Numbered from the stretch's first letter, positions 54,579 to 63,334 are shown. The stretch: DNA of 64,000 bases from JAXHUM01 sp034189325 (GCA_034189325.1 JAXHUM010000049.1:1-64000), one strand, 5' to 3'. A program made the numbers and translations. The notes: generated from the sequence alone by a model not told the origin.

Positions 54579-56012
54579 ATGTCTCATCTAGAAGAACTCG
54601 CTTTTTTAGATGCTACATCCCAGGCTGAATGGGTCCGACTGAAGAAAATCAAACCTATCGAACTGGTTGATGCGGCTATCGAACGGATTGAACGGCTGAA
54701 CCCCTTTCTAAATGCCGTCATTACACCGATGTATGACCTGGCACGAAAGGCCGCGACGGCGAGCATTCCTGACGGTCCCTTTGCCGGTGTACCCTTTTTA
54801 ATCAAGGATTTACTCGCAGAATACGCCGGTGTCCGTTTTACCGAGGGCTCGGCCTTTCTGCGAGACTACGTTTCCGACCATGATACCGCGTTGGTAGTAA
54901 GGATAAAAAAGGCCGGTCTTATTGTCTGCGGAAAGACGAACACGCCGGAGTTCGGCTCACTCCCAACCACCGAGCCCCTCCTGTTCGGACCGACCCGGAA
55001 TCCCTGGGATACCAATAGAACTCCAGGCGGTTCGAGCGGTGGATCTGCTGCTGCTGTGGCCTCAGGCATGGTGCCGATGGCTCATGGAAACGACGGGGGG
55101 GGATCGATCCGCATTCCGTCATCCTGCTGCGGTGTCTTTGGCTTGAAGCCGACCCGGGCCCGGAATCCTCATGGTCCTGATCTGGGGGATATCTTCGGTG
55201 GTCTGGCAGCCGAACATGCCTTGACGCGCTCAGTCAGGGATAGTGCCGCCCTTTTGGATGCCACTTCCGGTCCTGATTTGGGAGACCCCTATTGGGCCCC
55301 CCCGCCGATCCGACCCTTCATTGAAGAGGTGGGTGCTGATCCGGGACAGCTTCGTATTGCCTTTACGGCAAGGGCGCGTGAAGGCATTGACGTGCATCGT
55401 GACTGTGTAAAGGCCGTTGATGATGTCGCTGAATTGTGCCACGATTTAGGACACCATGTAGAGGAAGTCGAACTCAATGTGGATGCCGAACAGATGGCTA
55501 AGTGTTTTTATGCTGTGTGGCTGGGAGGGTGCTCGTGGACGGCAAAATTCTGGGAGCGTGAGACCGGAAGAACAATCACACCCGAACTGGTGGAACCGTT
55601 GACATGGGCCCTGATCGAAAAGGGGCGACAGACCAACTCTGGAGACTATCTCCTGGCTGTCGGAGACCTTCAACGCCTCTCCCGGCATGTGGCGCGCCTC
55701 TTTACTGAATGGGATGTATGGCTGACGCCGACGCTTGCAGAACCACCTCTCCCCCTCGGCACATTTGATTCGACTCCTGAAGACCCCATGGGAGGGTTCT
55801 TCCGATCAGGGAAGTTCATGCCCTTTACCTCCCTCTGCAATGTCACCGGTCAACCGGCAATGTCTGTTCCGCTGTTTTGGAATAAGGAAAACCTACCGAT
55901 TGGAACCCAGTTTATAGGACGCTTTGGTGATGAGGCCACTCTATTTCGTTTGGCATCTCAGCTCGAAACGGCTCGTCCATGGGCCCATCGTCGGCCACCT
56001 GTGGCAGCGTAA
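54579..56012 (+). CDS. amidase (amidase-signature family)
   Basis: A 477-residue amidase-signature hydrolase. The catalytic Lys is in 'PFLIKDLLAEY', and the Ser-cisSer pair is in 'PGGSSGGSAAAVASG' and 'GNDGGGSIRIPSS', so the Ser-Ser-Lys triad is complete. Such enzymes cleave carboxamides; 'TPTLAEPPLPLG' and 'GQPAMSVPLFW' near the C-terminus resemble 6-aminohexanoate-cyclic-dimer hydrolase and related amidases. ATG 54579 follows GGGGG-AAGG sequence; the frame is open to 54498 in the kinase gene. It follows the kinase by 28 bases. Confidence 0.93.
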   Translation: MSHLEELAFLDATSQAEWVRLKKIKPIELVDAAIERIERLNPFLNAVITPMYDLARKAATASIPDGPFAGVPFLIKDLLAEYAGVRFTEGSAFLRDYVSDHDTALVVRIKKAGLIVCGKTNTPEFGSLPTTEPLLFGPTRNPWDTNRTPGGSSGGSAAAVASGMVPMAHGNDGGGSIRIPSSCCGVFGLKPTRARNPHGPDLGDIFGGLAAEHALTRSVRDSAALLDATSGPDLGDPYWAPPPIRPFIEEVGADPGQLRIAFTARAREGIDVHRDCVKAVDDVAELCHDLGHHVEEVELNVDAEQMAKCFYAVWLGGCSWTAKFWERETGRTITPELVEPLTWALIEKGRQTNSGDYLLAVGDLQRLSRHVARLFTEWDVWLTPTLAEPPLPLGTFDSTPEDPMGGFFRSGKFMPFTSLCNVTGQPAMSVPLFWNKENLPIGTQFIGRFGDEATLFRLASQLETARPWAHRRPPVAA

Positions 56013-56035
56013 CTGCAACAAAAGGAGATCGCCCG

Positions 56036-56182
56036 ATGGCTGGCTTCGCCGGAGGATTAGATGCGTACATCCCGGCCACGGTAGGTTGGTACATTTACTG
56101 GCAAGACAATCGAGATGTCGAAGGCGAGAGGCACGGGGAGAGTCGCTGGAAGGCATCTGTTTACCGTGATTTGAAAAGGTGA
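56036..56182 (+). CDS. small hypothetical protein between amidase and methyltransferase
   Basis: A possible 48-residue protein beginning 'MAGFAGGLDAYIPATVGWYIYW' (residues 1-22 given in part) and ending 'WKASVYRDLKR'. I do not recognise it. Support is an excellent AAAGGAG eight bases before the ATG, and a stop only three bases before the methyltransferase ATG, the pattern of a coupled small gene. The aromatic stretch might lie on a membrane. It could also be just leader sequence for the next gene. Confidence 0.4.
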   Translation: MAGFAGGLDAYIPATVGWYIYWQDNRDVEGERHGESRWKASVYRDLKR

Positions 56183-56185
56183 CAA

Positions 56186-57001
56186 ATGAGTTCGATGGAT
56201 GACAACTATGTGCACGGATATGATCTTAGAGAAAGTATACGATTGCAGGACCAAGCTTCAACTCTTGTTGAATTGCTGCATTTCGATACATTTTATCCGG
56301 CAGGGAGCCGAGTACTTGAGGCGGGATGCGGCGTCGGTGCGCAAACTATTACTTTGGCCCGTAAGAGTCCTGATGCCCTTATCACTGCAGTTGATATATC
56401 GGAACGATCTGTCTATAAGGCTGAGAAGAACCTCGCAAAAGAGGGAATCACGAACGTGACCTTTCAGCAGGCTGACATCTTTAACCTAACGTTTGGGCCT
56501 GAGTCCTTTGATCATATCTTTGTCTGTTTTGTTCTTGAACATCTGGCACGGCCGGTTGAGGCAGTCCATTCCCTGAAAGATCTTCTCAAAGTCGGCGGTA
56601 CTCTCACCGTCATTGAAGGAGACCATGGATCGACCTATTTTCATCCTGATAATAATGCTTCCCATAGGGCTATCCATTGTCAGGTCGAACTGCAGAAGAG
56701 AGCTGGAGGCAATGCCAATGTAGGCAGGGAGTTGTATCCGCTCTTGAATATGGTAGGTTTCAGCTCTATCCAGATATCTCCACGAATGGTCTATGTTGAC
56801 TCCAGTAAACCCCGGCTTGTCGAGGGTTTCACAAAAAACACCTTTACAGCAATGATAGAGGGCGTCCGTGAATCGTCCATTGAAGCCGGGCTTATCGATG
56901 AAAAAACCTTTGATAAAGGAATTAAGGGACTGTACCGAACCACAGAAGAAGACGGAGTTTTTTGCTACACATTTTTTAAGGCGATTGCAAAGAAAAAGTA
57001 G
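56186..57001 (+). CDS. class I SAM-dependent methyltransferase
   Basis: A 271-residue methyltransferase. 'VLEAGCGVGAQTITLA' is SAM motif I, 'ITAVDISERSVYKAEKNL' motif II, and 'FDHIFVCFVLEHLARP' motif IV. The closest general type is the UbiE/Methyltransf_11 group, but the substrate is not evident. AAAAGGTGA precedes the ATG. It is the last gene of a run kinase-amidase-small ORF-methyltransferase, followed by a hairpin. Confidence 0.88.
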   Translation: MSSMDDNYVHGYDLRESIRLQDQASTLVELLHFDTFYPAGSRVLEAGCGVGAQTITLARKSPDALITAVDISERSVYKAEKNLAKEGITNVTFQQADIFNLTFGPESFDHIFVCFVLEHLARPVEAVHSLKDLLKVGGTLTVIEGDHGSTYFHPDNNASHRAIHCQVELQKRAGGNANVGRELYPLLNMVGFSSIQISPRMVYVDSSKPRLVEGFTKNTFTAMIEGVRESSIEAGLIDEKTFDKGIKGLYRTTEEDGVFCYTFFKAIAKKK

Positions 57002-57002
57002 G

Positions 57003-57025
57003 TGCTCTCCAATCTTTTGAGAGCA
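57003..57025 (+). terminator. hairpin after the methyltransferase gene
   Basis: TGCTCTC (57003-57009) and GAGAGCA (57019-57025) form a perfect 7-bp stem with a 9-base loop, starting 2 bases after the stop codon. The following bases are T-rich (GTTCTTTAATT) but not a clean run, so it is a moderate terminator candidate. Confidence 0.5.
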
Positions 57026-57208
57026 GTTCTTTAATTGCTTGTATTTAATCATGGGTCATTGGTATCATACCACGAAAGATCTGAAGGAAAAGCGCCGACA
57101 GGGTTGTCGTATCTCGAATCAGGCGTCAGAATGCTTCAAGGCTAACTAATTGACCTGATTATGGAATGTACTAAAAAGGACACCGCTGCGCCCAAAGAGA
57201 GGTCTGAA

Positions 57209-57580
57209 ATGCCTAAAGACTATTCAATTATCAGGACCGAAGATCTCACGACAGTTCGCTTTTCCAAGACGATAAGTAGTGACAAGATTCGAAATGCAAT
57301 CGATGACGTGGCAGAAAACAGTCCTACGAAACTGCGGCTCTGGGATCTTACCACCGTGTCTTACACTCTGAACGCTAGGGAGATCAAGATTTTGGCCGAG
57401 TATGGAAAATCCAAGCCTTTTCCACCCTCAAAGGTAGCCCTTATTGCCCCGGCCGATTGGGTCTTTGGCCTGGCAAGGATGTTCGAGATTTATAGGAAGG
57501 ACCAGGTGGCGGAACATAGGGTCTTCCGGACCGAGGAAGAAGCTTTGGTTTGGCTGGGTATTGAGGAAAATACCCAATAG
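57209..57580 (+). CDS. STAS/SpoIIAA-like protein
   Basis: A 123-residue soluble protein. A beta-strand start ('YSIIRTEDLTTVRFSKTISS'), 'TKLRLWDLTTVSYTLNAREIK', 'KVALIAPADWVFGLARMFEIY' and 'HRVFRTEEEALVWLG' follow the pattern of small SpoIIAA-like (STAS fold) proteins seen in many proteobacteria. Function is unknown. AGAGG precedes ATG 57209; an upstream in-frame ATG at 57161 adds 16 unlike residues. It stands alone between the methyltransferase and a transposon-like repeat. Confidence 0.6.
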   Translation: MPKDYSIIRTEDLTTVRFSKTISSDKIRNAIDDVAENSPTKLRLWDLTTVSYTLNAREIKILAEYGKSKPFPPSKVALIAPADWVFGLARMFEIYRKDQVAEHRVFRTEEEALVWLGIEENTQ

Positions 57581-57845
57581 GGATACTGTGGTACCGAACC
57601 GAATCTCCGTGCCGTGGCTGTGTCGTTTCCCTCAATCACCGTGAATATTATTGCGGACACGGATATTGTTGCCTTTGATATCTATGCCGATCGCAGGAGC
57701 CTTGCTGTTATAAAGCAGTGGGCGAAGTAAAACAGCGAACATGAGGAGCCCCGAGCAGTGAGGATCCACATAAGCATTCTGTTCTGTATGCGGCAACGAT
57801 CTGTATGAATGCATCTTTTGGAGCAAAGGGGACTGTTTTCATTAA
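57581..57845. other. intergenic region before the MITE
   Basis: About 265 bases with no supported gene. A minus-strand open stretch here has no ribosome-binding site or family match and is not called. Together with the adjacent MITE it separates the STAS-like gene from the convergent glycosyltransferase gene. Confidence 0.4.
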
Positions 57846-57997
57846 GGGCCGAGACCTTTGCAAAACGCCCCCTTTTGCCCAATTGCGGTGTCAGGTTCAC
57901 ATTTTAATCCTCGAAATATTCAAGATATTCCTCCGGTTAAAATTTTCGCCTTCCTTGCACTTGAACAAGATTGAGCATTTTTCAAAGGTCTCGGCCG
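57846..57997. mobile_element. 152-bp MITE with 26-bp-class terminal inverted repeats, IS5-like
   Basis: GGCCGAGACCTTTG at 57847-57860 and its exact reverse complement at 57983-57996 end a 152-bp element. Allowing three mismatches the inverted repeat, with flanks, spans about 26 bases. TTAA flanks it on both sides (57842-57845 and 57998-58001), a probable 4-bp target duplication. Elements of the IS5 group often begin with GG and duplicate YTAR, so a non-autonomous IS5-like derivative is likely. It has no coding capacity. Confidence 0.75.
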
Positions 57998-58025
57998 TTA
58001 AAGAGGAAATTCGGTCCTAAAGCTC

Positions 58026-59222
58026 TTAAAGGTCGCTGTATCGGTTTCTTTTATGCACCAGAATAATATGTTCCGCAACGCCGAACACGAAGACAATAGT
58101 CCCCTGGATAAATAGGTAGGCCCCTACCATGGTATAAATCCAGTGCTGGCTAATGCTCTTGGTGGTTATATATTCCAGTAAGGCGCCCAAATTCAGGGCA
58201 ATACTCATAAACAAAAGCCCTAAACCTATCAACACGATCATCTTGGGCCGCAAAAGCACCCTTGCCAACTTGGTTTTCGTCTTTTCACTCATCATGTCTT
58301 GATTATTTGCATAAGCAATGAAATCCCTCATAATCAGATTGATAAACATCAGGGTAGACCCGACAATGATGCCTGTTATAACCGCCAGAATTCTATATAT
58401 CATGTTTTCGGCAATATACTGATATCTCAAATAATGGACGATGACCGGCACCCCATACGCGAGCGCAAGAAAATAGAAAATCATGCCTATACTACCGAAG
58501 AAAACAAAAGGCCTGTATGAAAACCCAAATTCAAGGATGGTAATAAGGAACCTGTATCCGTCTTTGAGGATATTCAGTTTGCTTTTACCCTTTCGTTCTT
58601 CATAGGGCATAGGTGATTCCACGATCCGTATGTCCGTGTTGGAAAGGGCCTTGCATGTCATGGAAGGTGTGAAATGAAGTCCGTCCGGGAGGGGATAGAT
58701 CTCTTTCAGGGCATCCCGACGCAATATTCTCATTCCGCTTGCAGAATCCGTAATATGGGTTCTCCACAGAGTATTGACCAGTTTTGCAAAGAGGACGTTG
58801 CCAATCCTTCTGACCGTGGGCATCTTGCTGTCACCATGAGTCCGTGAACCAACGGCAATGTCGGCTTTTTTTTCTTGGAGTATGTTGTAGAGGTCTACAA
58901 AGAACCGCGGGTCACACGTATTATCAGCGTCAAAAAAGCCAAGGTACTCCCCTCTCGCCAATCTGAAACCCTCCTTTATTGCGGCCCCATAGCCTCGGTT
59001 TTTCTCAAAGGATATGAGCTTTATCTCGTCGTCCGAAAGGAAGTCATTGACATATCTTCCCGTTTTGTCTTCCGACCCGTCATTTACGACAATCAATTCA
59101 ACGTCGTCTATATCCGTCTCATCCATAATTTTCGTCTTTGCTTCCAAGACATCTTGGAGTGTTTGGACGATGGAGCGCTCCTCGTTATATGCCGGAATCA
59201 CAATCGACAGAACCTTAGGCAT
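58026..59222 (-). CDS. GT2-family glycosyltransferase with C-terminal membrane domain
   Basis: A 398-residue membrane-anchored glycosyltransferase. The GT-A domain has 'SIVIPAYNEE', 'LIVVNDGSEDKT', 'NRGYGAAIKEGF', the DxD-type 'GFFDADNT' and 'DSASGMRILRRD', close to the dolichol-phosphate-mannose synthase branch. About four transmembrane segments follow (near residues 240-260, 285-305, 330-350 and 370-390). It probably transfers a sugar to a polyprenyl phosphate for envelope glycans. GGAAA precedes the ATG. The gene ends 24 bases from the MITE. Confidence 0.9.
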   Translation of the reverse strand: MPKVLSIVIPAYNEERSIVQTLQDVLEAKTKIMDETDIDDVELIVVNDGSEDKTGRYVNDFLSDDEIKLISFEKNRGYGAAIKEGFRLARGEYLGFFDADNTCDPRFFVDLYNILQEKKADIAVGSRTHGDSKMPTVRRIGNVLFAKLVNTLWRTHITDSASGMRILRRDALKEIYPLPDGLHFTPSMTCKALSNTDIRIVESPMPYEERKGKSKLNILKDGYRFLITILEFGFSYRPFVFFGSIGMIFYFLALAYGVPVIVHYLRYQYIAENMIYRILAVITGIIVGSTLMFINLIMRDFIAYANNQDMMSEKTKTKLARVLLRPKMIVLIGLGLLFMSIALNLGALLEYITTKSISQHWIYTMVGAYLFIQGTIVFVFGVAEHIILVHKRNRYSDL

Positions 59223-59617
59223 TTGTTTCCTTTCTTAAAAACAGTGAGATCAATTCTGCGAAGAAGGATTTTTTCTTGACTGAGGCTTGCAAAAGAGTAG
59301 ATAGTACATGCCTTCGACCACCAATAGTGATGGGTGTTTTGTTGAAAAGATCGACCTTACTCAATTCTACAAAGACTCTGTTCCCAGTACCTTTAAGACG
59401 GGTGCCCCTTCAAACAGACAGTTTGTGTGAATCTTTGTTTAGCAAGGCCTATAGTACCTTTACAGATGTGAATTCTCCACGCCCCCCAGAAGGATATAAC
59501 ATCTAAGTTCCCAAAAACAACTTATGATTAAAATCTTCCATAAGATTTTCTTCACGTATATAATGAGCCGGTAAATCTTAACGGCTTATTAGGTGCCCTG
59601 CGTCAGGAGGTGAATCG
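59223..59617. other. intergenic region with possible gene remnant and promoter
   Basis: About 395 bases between two divergent genes. On the minus strand one frame from about 59505 to 59215 reads as protein-like sequence ('TGNRVFVELSKVDLFNKTPI', then 'SFFAELISLFLRKE') with two internal stops, and its end overlaps the glycosyltransferase ATG by 8 bases; it may be a decayed gene. On the plus strand TATAAT at 59559-59564 with TTCCAT 17 bases upstream may serve the coiled-coil protein gene. Confidence 0.35.
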
Positions 59618-60415
59618 ATGGGAAAAGATACCCAAGGTGGCAATGAATCATGGGTCACCAAAGCGACGACGATCGGCAAGGATCTCGTATCGCTGCTGCG
59701 TGACGGCTCACTATTTCTACTGGCGTTTCTACTGCTTGTTTTCCCTACCCAATTCAACTCAATTCTGGTTGAAGCGGGCTTCGAGGAAGGCAGCCTTGTG
59801 GGATTTAAGTGGAGGTCTAAACTGGTTGATTCCAATGAGGCTCTGGAGGAGGCGCAGGTGACTATTGCAAATCTCCAGAGTAAAAATGACGAACTTGTGA
59901 AGGCGCTGACCGATGCCAACTCCGAACTGAACGATCCGATTTTTATGGAACGCATTTCCAGATTGGAAGACGAAAATCAAAAGGTAAAGGACGCAACCAG
60001 CAAAGTACAGACGACCGTCCAACAAACAATCGACTCAAACTCTGCCCTTGTTGAAAAAGCATTGTCATCAACGAGGCGGATAACGCCGTACAGTAAATCC
60101 GATTACTTTGTCGGCCTGCAGACAGTTGGGATACCGGACACAGAGAGGGTAGGCTTCAATGAGCAATTACGATCAGAGGGCTACGGTCTTGACAGCATTA
60201 CATGGTCGTATCCCGCCGGGGAAAGGCCGTCATGGTTCGCCCACAGTCCTACGGTATTTTACTACTCGACATCAGCCCGTGCCATGGCAGAGCAACTCGC
60301 TCGTTTCATGAAAACCATGACCGGAGAGAATTTCGCCGTGCAAAGGGGCGCTGGCCTGGGTGTCGATCCTGAACGCAAAGATCTGACACTTTTTGTGCAC
60401 TATATCAAGAAATGA
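59618..60415 (+). CDS. membrane-anchored coiled-coil protein with LytR_C-like C-terminal domain
   Basis: A 265-residue protein that I do not assign to a family. A transmembrane helix lies at about residues 29-48 ('GSLFLLAFLLLVFPTQ'). A coiled coil follows at about 72-130 ('NEALEEAQVTIANLQSKNDELVK'). The C-terminal ~100 residues ('YFVGLQTVGIPDTERVGFNEQL', 'VFYYSTSARAMAEQLARFM', 'LTLFVHYIKK') resemble a LytR_C- or SPOR-like alpha/beta module. An excellent AGGAGGTG precedes the ATG. It is divergent from the glycosyltransferase and convergent with the FHA-GAF gene. Confidence 0.75.
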   Translation: MGKDTQGGNESWVTKATTIGKDLVSLLRDGSLFLLAFLLLVFPTQFNSILVEAGFEEGSLVGFKWRSKLVDSNEALEEAQVTIANLQSKNDELVKALTDANSELNDPIFMERISRLEDENQKVKDATSKVQTTVQQTIDSNSALVEKALSSTRRITPYSKSDYFVGLQTVGIPDTERVGFNEQLRSEGYGLDSITWSYPAGERPSWFAHSPTVFYYSTSARAMAEQLARFMKTMTGENFAVQRGAGLGVDPERKDLTLFVHYIKK

Positions 60416-60518
60416 AGGGGTGAAGCCTTTGGCAAGTTAATCATGTTTTAGAAGAAGGATAACTGGTCCTGGATCAATGAGATTGTTGGTAAGAGAAAAA
60501 CCTTAGATCGCCGGTTCA

Positions 60519-61472
60519 CTATTTGACGATAGTGATTTCTTGATTCGAATCCTCCAGTCTCGATGCGAGCATTTTTTTCTCCATAAAAACCGCGATCGGA
60601 CCGCTCAGGCTTTCCAACAGCAGGAGATCATCCTTCCGAAAGGCATTGGGACCTCGAATGGAGTCAACGTAAATAGCCCCAAGGGTCTTATTGTCACTGA
60701 TCAGGGGGACGCACATGACCGATCCGATCTGGATAGTGCCAAGTTTCGTCTTGGCTTTATCTTCTCCTTTGATGCCGGTATTGGACATCATCACCGGCTT
60801 GCCCCCCTTTAAGACCCGTTCTACAATGAGTTGGTTGTACATAAAATGTATCTCTTCCGGGAGCTGCCTTGATCTGAAGAAGACTCGCCTGATGTCTCCA
60901 TCGGAGTTGTCGCACAGCATAATTGCGGTCCGATCAACTCTTGGAAGGGAATTTAATAGGTATTCCAAGACTTTTCTGGACATGTCGTCTTTTTCTAACG
61001 ATTGCCTGAGTAACTCGGTTATCTTAAAGACCAACTCAAGGTCTTTAGGTGATTGAGTGCGTCGGTTCTTCTGAATCGACACCTGAGGCTCCATCTGAGA
61101 TGCTTCTTTCCTCTTCACCTTTTTTTCCTCTTCCACCGGTTTTTCCATGGATTTCCGATCCAAAGGCTGTTTGGGAATCTCACTATCAACACAAACGACC
61201 GTGTGGGCGATAGACACGGTATCACCCTCAGTCAATTCATAGCTCTCCCCAGGGTTGATCACCTCTCCGTTAAGGGAGGTGCCATTGGTGCTTTTCAGAT
61301 CTTCAAGGAAGAGCTTTTTCCCAAGTCGGAATATCTTGAGTTGTTGTCTTGAAACAGCAGAGTCCTTAATCTGAATATCATTTTTCAAAGATCTACCAAT
61401 GAAAAAAGTCGTCTCTTTCAGGTCAAAACTAGAACCTTTCATGGGACCTGATATAACATATAGTTTATGCAT
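60519..61472 (-). CDS. FHA-GAF domain protein
   Basis: A 317-residue signalling protein. The N-terminal FHA domain (residues 1-95) has 'FFIGRSLKND', 'SAVSRQQL' and 'DLKSTNGTSLNG'; the usual SxxH reads S-R-Q-Q here, so the His is lost. A charged linker (about 100-140) leads to a GAF domain (about 150-300) with 'RTAIMLCDNSDGDI', 'SVMCVPLISDNKTLGAIYVDS' and 'LSGPIAVFMEKKM'. FHA binds phosphothreonine peptides and GAF senses small molecules. No kinase or output domain is attached. AGGGG precedes the ATG. Confidence 0.9.
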   Translation of the reverse strand: MHKLYVISGPMKGSSFDLKETTFFIGRSLKNDIQIKDSAVSRQQLKIFRLGKKLFLEDLKSTNGTSLNGEVINPGESYELTEGDTVSIAHTVVCVDSEIPKQPLDRKSMEKPVEEEKKVKRKEASQMEPQVSIQKNRRTQSPKDLELVFKITELLRQSLEKDDMSRKVLEYLLNSLPRVDRTAIMLCDNSDGDIRRVFFRSRQLPEEIHFMYNQLIVERVLKGGKPVMMSNTGIKGEDKAKTKLGTIQIGSVMCVPLISDNKTLGAIYVDSIRGPNAFRKDDLLLLESLSGPIAVFMEKKMLASRLEDSNQEITIVK

Positions 61473-62075
61473 CGTTTTCCCCTTGCTGTTTCAATTTCCG
61501 GGTCCAGGTTTATAAACGATCGATTCACCGATCAGCACAGGGAAGCTCCAGAGTGTCTGTGTCAAGATCGACACTTCCGGGCTGTGAAAGCCGGATCCGG
61601 ATTATAAATAGTTCCCCGTTAAAGGGTGAACGATTCTCTCCCATAAGGGCCTCATCTCAGTAAGTCCCGAGAGAAATTCGGCCCGCTCTTCAAGAACTGA
61701 GATTCCAACAGTTTTTCATTTGCGGACGGAAATGGCCCACACAACCTGAACCACCTCGACCATACTTTATGCAAAATTGTTGCCAAAGCATGTCAGGCTG
61801 TTCTTTCTTGGTATTTTCAGGTGGTTATGCCTCTGCTTCGTGAAAAGAGAATAGAAAGAATGAGTCATTCTTTGTCAAGTTGTACCATATTTTGGCAAAA
61901 TTATGACATCATGATGATAGTTTTGGCGATAGTATATGATATCTGCCGGCGAGGTTTTTGAACTGCTGGAGGGGCGGGATGTGCATTTTGAACTCAAAGG
62001 AAAAAACACTGGAGATGATCCCCAGTACTTTCCGAGAGATTTTCAAAGAATCTGAGTCGTTGTGAGGCTTAGCGC
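61473..62075. other. 600-base intergenic region
   Basis: No supported gene. The second half is AT-rich. A 39-codon plus-strand frame at 61936-62055 ('MISAGEVFELLEGRDVHFEL' at its start) reads like protein but has no ribosome-binding site; it is left as a possibility. No sigma-54 box was found despite TTGGCA near 61892. Confidence 0.35.
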
Positions 62076-62840
62076 TTAGTCCTTTGACTCTCTCGATCCT
62101 ATGTAGCCAGACAGATTTCGAATCATTGCGTCGATTTCTTCGTAGTTTTCACTCAAGAATTTTAACATACTGTCTGATTTTGTTTTTAGTACGACAGTAT
62201 TGTGGGAATGAACATCTTCCCCTCGTATCAACATCCCGTTCTCATACAGATAATTGATGATCGCATCATCAGCGTCTAGTTGAACATCAAATTTCGTTTT
62301 CAGATAATTCAGCCAATTTCCGAATTCTTCCGGATGCTCAAGGTGTTCTACAGGGATACCTATTTCATAACTCAAGGGTTCCAAAGTGCCGGGCATCAAT
62401 TCTGAGCCCCCCAAGTAATCAAGGACATGGGCCAACTCATGGATCAGGGTCGAATCATCGATATTTGGTGATATGGCGAGGTATATATGATCCGGATCTG
62501 TTTTTGTTGTCTTGTAGAGATTAATAAAGATACCACCGCTGTCCCCTTTGGAAGCCTTTGGATGGCTGCTGCCGAATAGATTCAAGTCAATATATCTTTT
62601 TAGGTCCACACACTTGATGCCGACAGAACTTTCCGTAAGCTTCTTAATATCAAGGGCGCCGATGATTTCACGGGACCGACCGTAGCTGACTGCCGGCAAA
62701 GAGGTTATCATTGAGCTGATCTCAACAGTGACTTCCCCTATGTTATCGAGAACCAGATCATCTTCCCTTCCCATGTGACACTTTTTGTATTTTTTACCAC
62801 TGCCGCACGGGCAAGGCTCATTTCTTCCTATTTTTATCAT
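62076..62840 (-). CDS. SEC-C domain plus putative HELAH zincin
   Basis: A 254-residue protein. Residues 1-25 are a SEC-C zinc motif ('GRNEPCPCGSGKKYKKCH'). About residue 140 is 'TLIHELAHVLDYLGG', an HExxH motif for zinc, followed by 'LEHPEEFGNWL', where a Glu or His could be the third ligand. The rest is not recognised. A secreted signal is absent, so it would be a cytoplasmic peptidase-like protein. AGAAGGG precedes the ATG. Confidence 0.75.
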   Translation of the reverse strand: MIKIGRNEPCPCGSGKKYKKCHMGREDDLVLDNIGEVTVEISSMITSLPAVSYGRSREIIGALDIKKLTESSVGIKCVDLKRYIDLNLFGSSHPKASKGDSGGIFINLYKTTKTDPDHIYLAISPNIDDSTLIHELAHVLDYLGGSELMPGTLEPLSYEIGIPVEHLEHPEEFGNWLNYLKTKFDVQLDADDAIINYLYENGMLIRGEDVHSHNTVVLKTKSDSMLKFLSENYEEIDAMIRNLSGYIGSRESKD

Positions 62841-62959
62841 GAATGCCCTTCTAAATCGTAAGCACTATCTATGAGTGTTCCAGGCTCATCTCGTCTGGAA
62901 TCCACTCCTTGATTCAAGTGGCTGAGGGTGATCTCAGCCTCGTCATCACAGAGAATCTT

Positions 62960-63229
62960 TCAGTCATCGATAATATTGTTTTTGTGCGCATTATATGACC
63001 AAACTGCAAGGGGACCTGATTTCCCGGTTATGGGATTCAGTCGATGTCTATAGGATGCCCTTGCCTTTTGAGATTTCATCATCCAATCCCACCCTTTGAC
63101 GAAATAGGGACATTCATCGTTAAAACAGACCCATTGAAATTCGGTCCCCCATGTCGAGTCTGGTGGATTTGCCCATTTCTTCATTTCCACATCGCAATGT
63201 GGGCATTTTGGTGTTTTTTCGTTATCCAT
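62960..63229 (-). CDS. small zinc-ribbon protein
   Basis: An 89-residue protein with two cysteine pairs, 'CPHC' and 'CFNDEC', separated by an acidic and aromatic stretch ('WGTEFQWV'), enough for one zinc. It ends in 'SYNAHKNNIIDD'. The 'WGTEFQWVCFNDECPYFVKGW' pattern, partly quoted, appears conserved in small proteins of sulfate reducers, but I cannot name the family with certainty. GGAG precedes the ATG. It lies downstream of the cytochrome-b-like gene, after a terminator-like hairpin. Confidence 0.65.
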   Translation of the reverse strand: MDNEKTPKCPHCDVEMKKWANPPDSTWGTEFQWVCFNDECPYFVKGWDWMMKSQKARASYRHRLNPITGKSGPLAVWSYNAHKNNIIDD

Positions 63230-63284
63230 GGCGTGCTCCGTTCATGGGTGATTGTGTAAACCGTCACAGCCGAATAGGCGAGAG

Positions 63285-63334
63285 GACAAAAACAAAGAAC
63301 CAAATTTCCATGGTTACCCGCGGAAATCTGGTTC
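63285..63334 (-). terminator. intrinsic terminator after the cytochrome-b-like gene
   Basis: On the minus strand GAACCAGATTTCC (63334-63322) pairs with GGAAATTTGGTTC (63309-63297) over 13 bp with one G-T pair and a 12-base loop. A T-rich run (TTTGTTTTTG) follows. It lies 28 bases after the stop of the gene ending at 63363 and 56 bases before the next ATG. Confidence 0.7.

Noticed and set aside
57632..57900. Two overlapping short minus-strand frames before and within the MITE
   Set aside because: No ribosome-binding site, no family match, and one runs into the transposon-like repeat. Treated as non-coding.
61880..61935. Sigma-54 promoter around TTGGCA
   Set aside because: The GC element of the -12 box is missing at the right distance, so the match is no better than chance.
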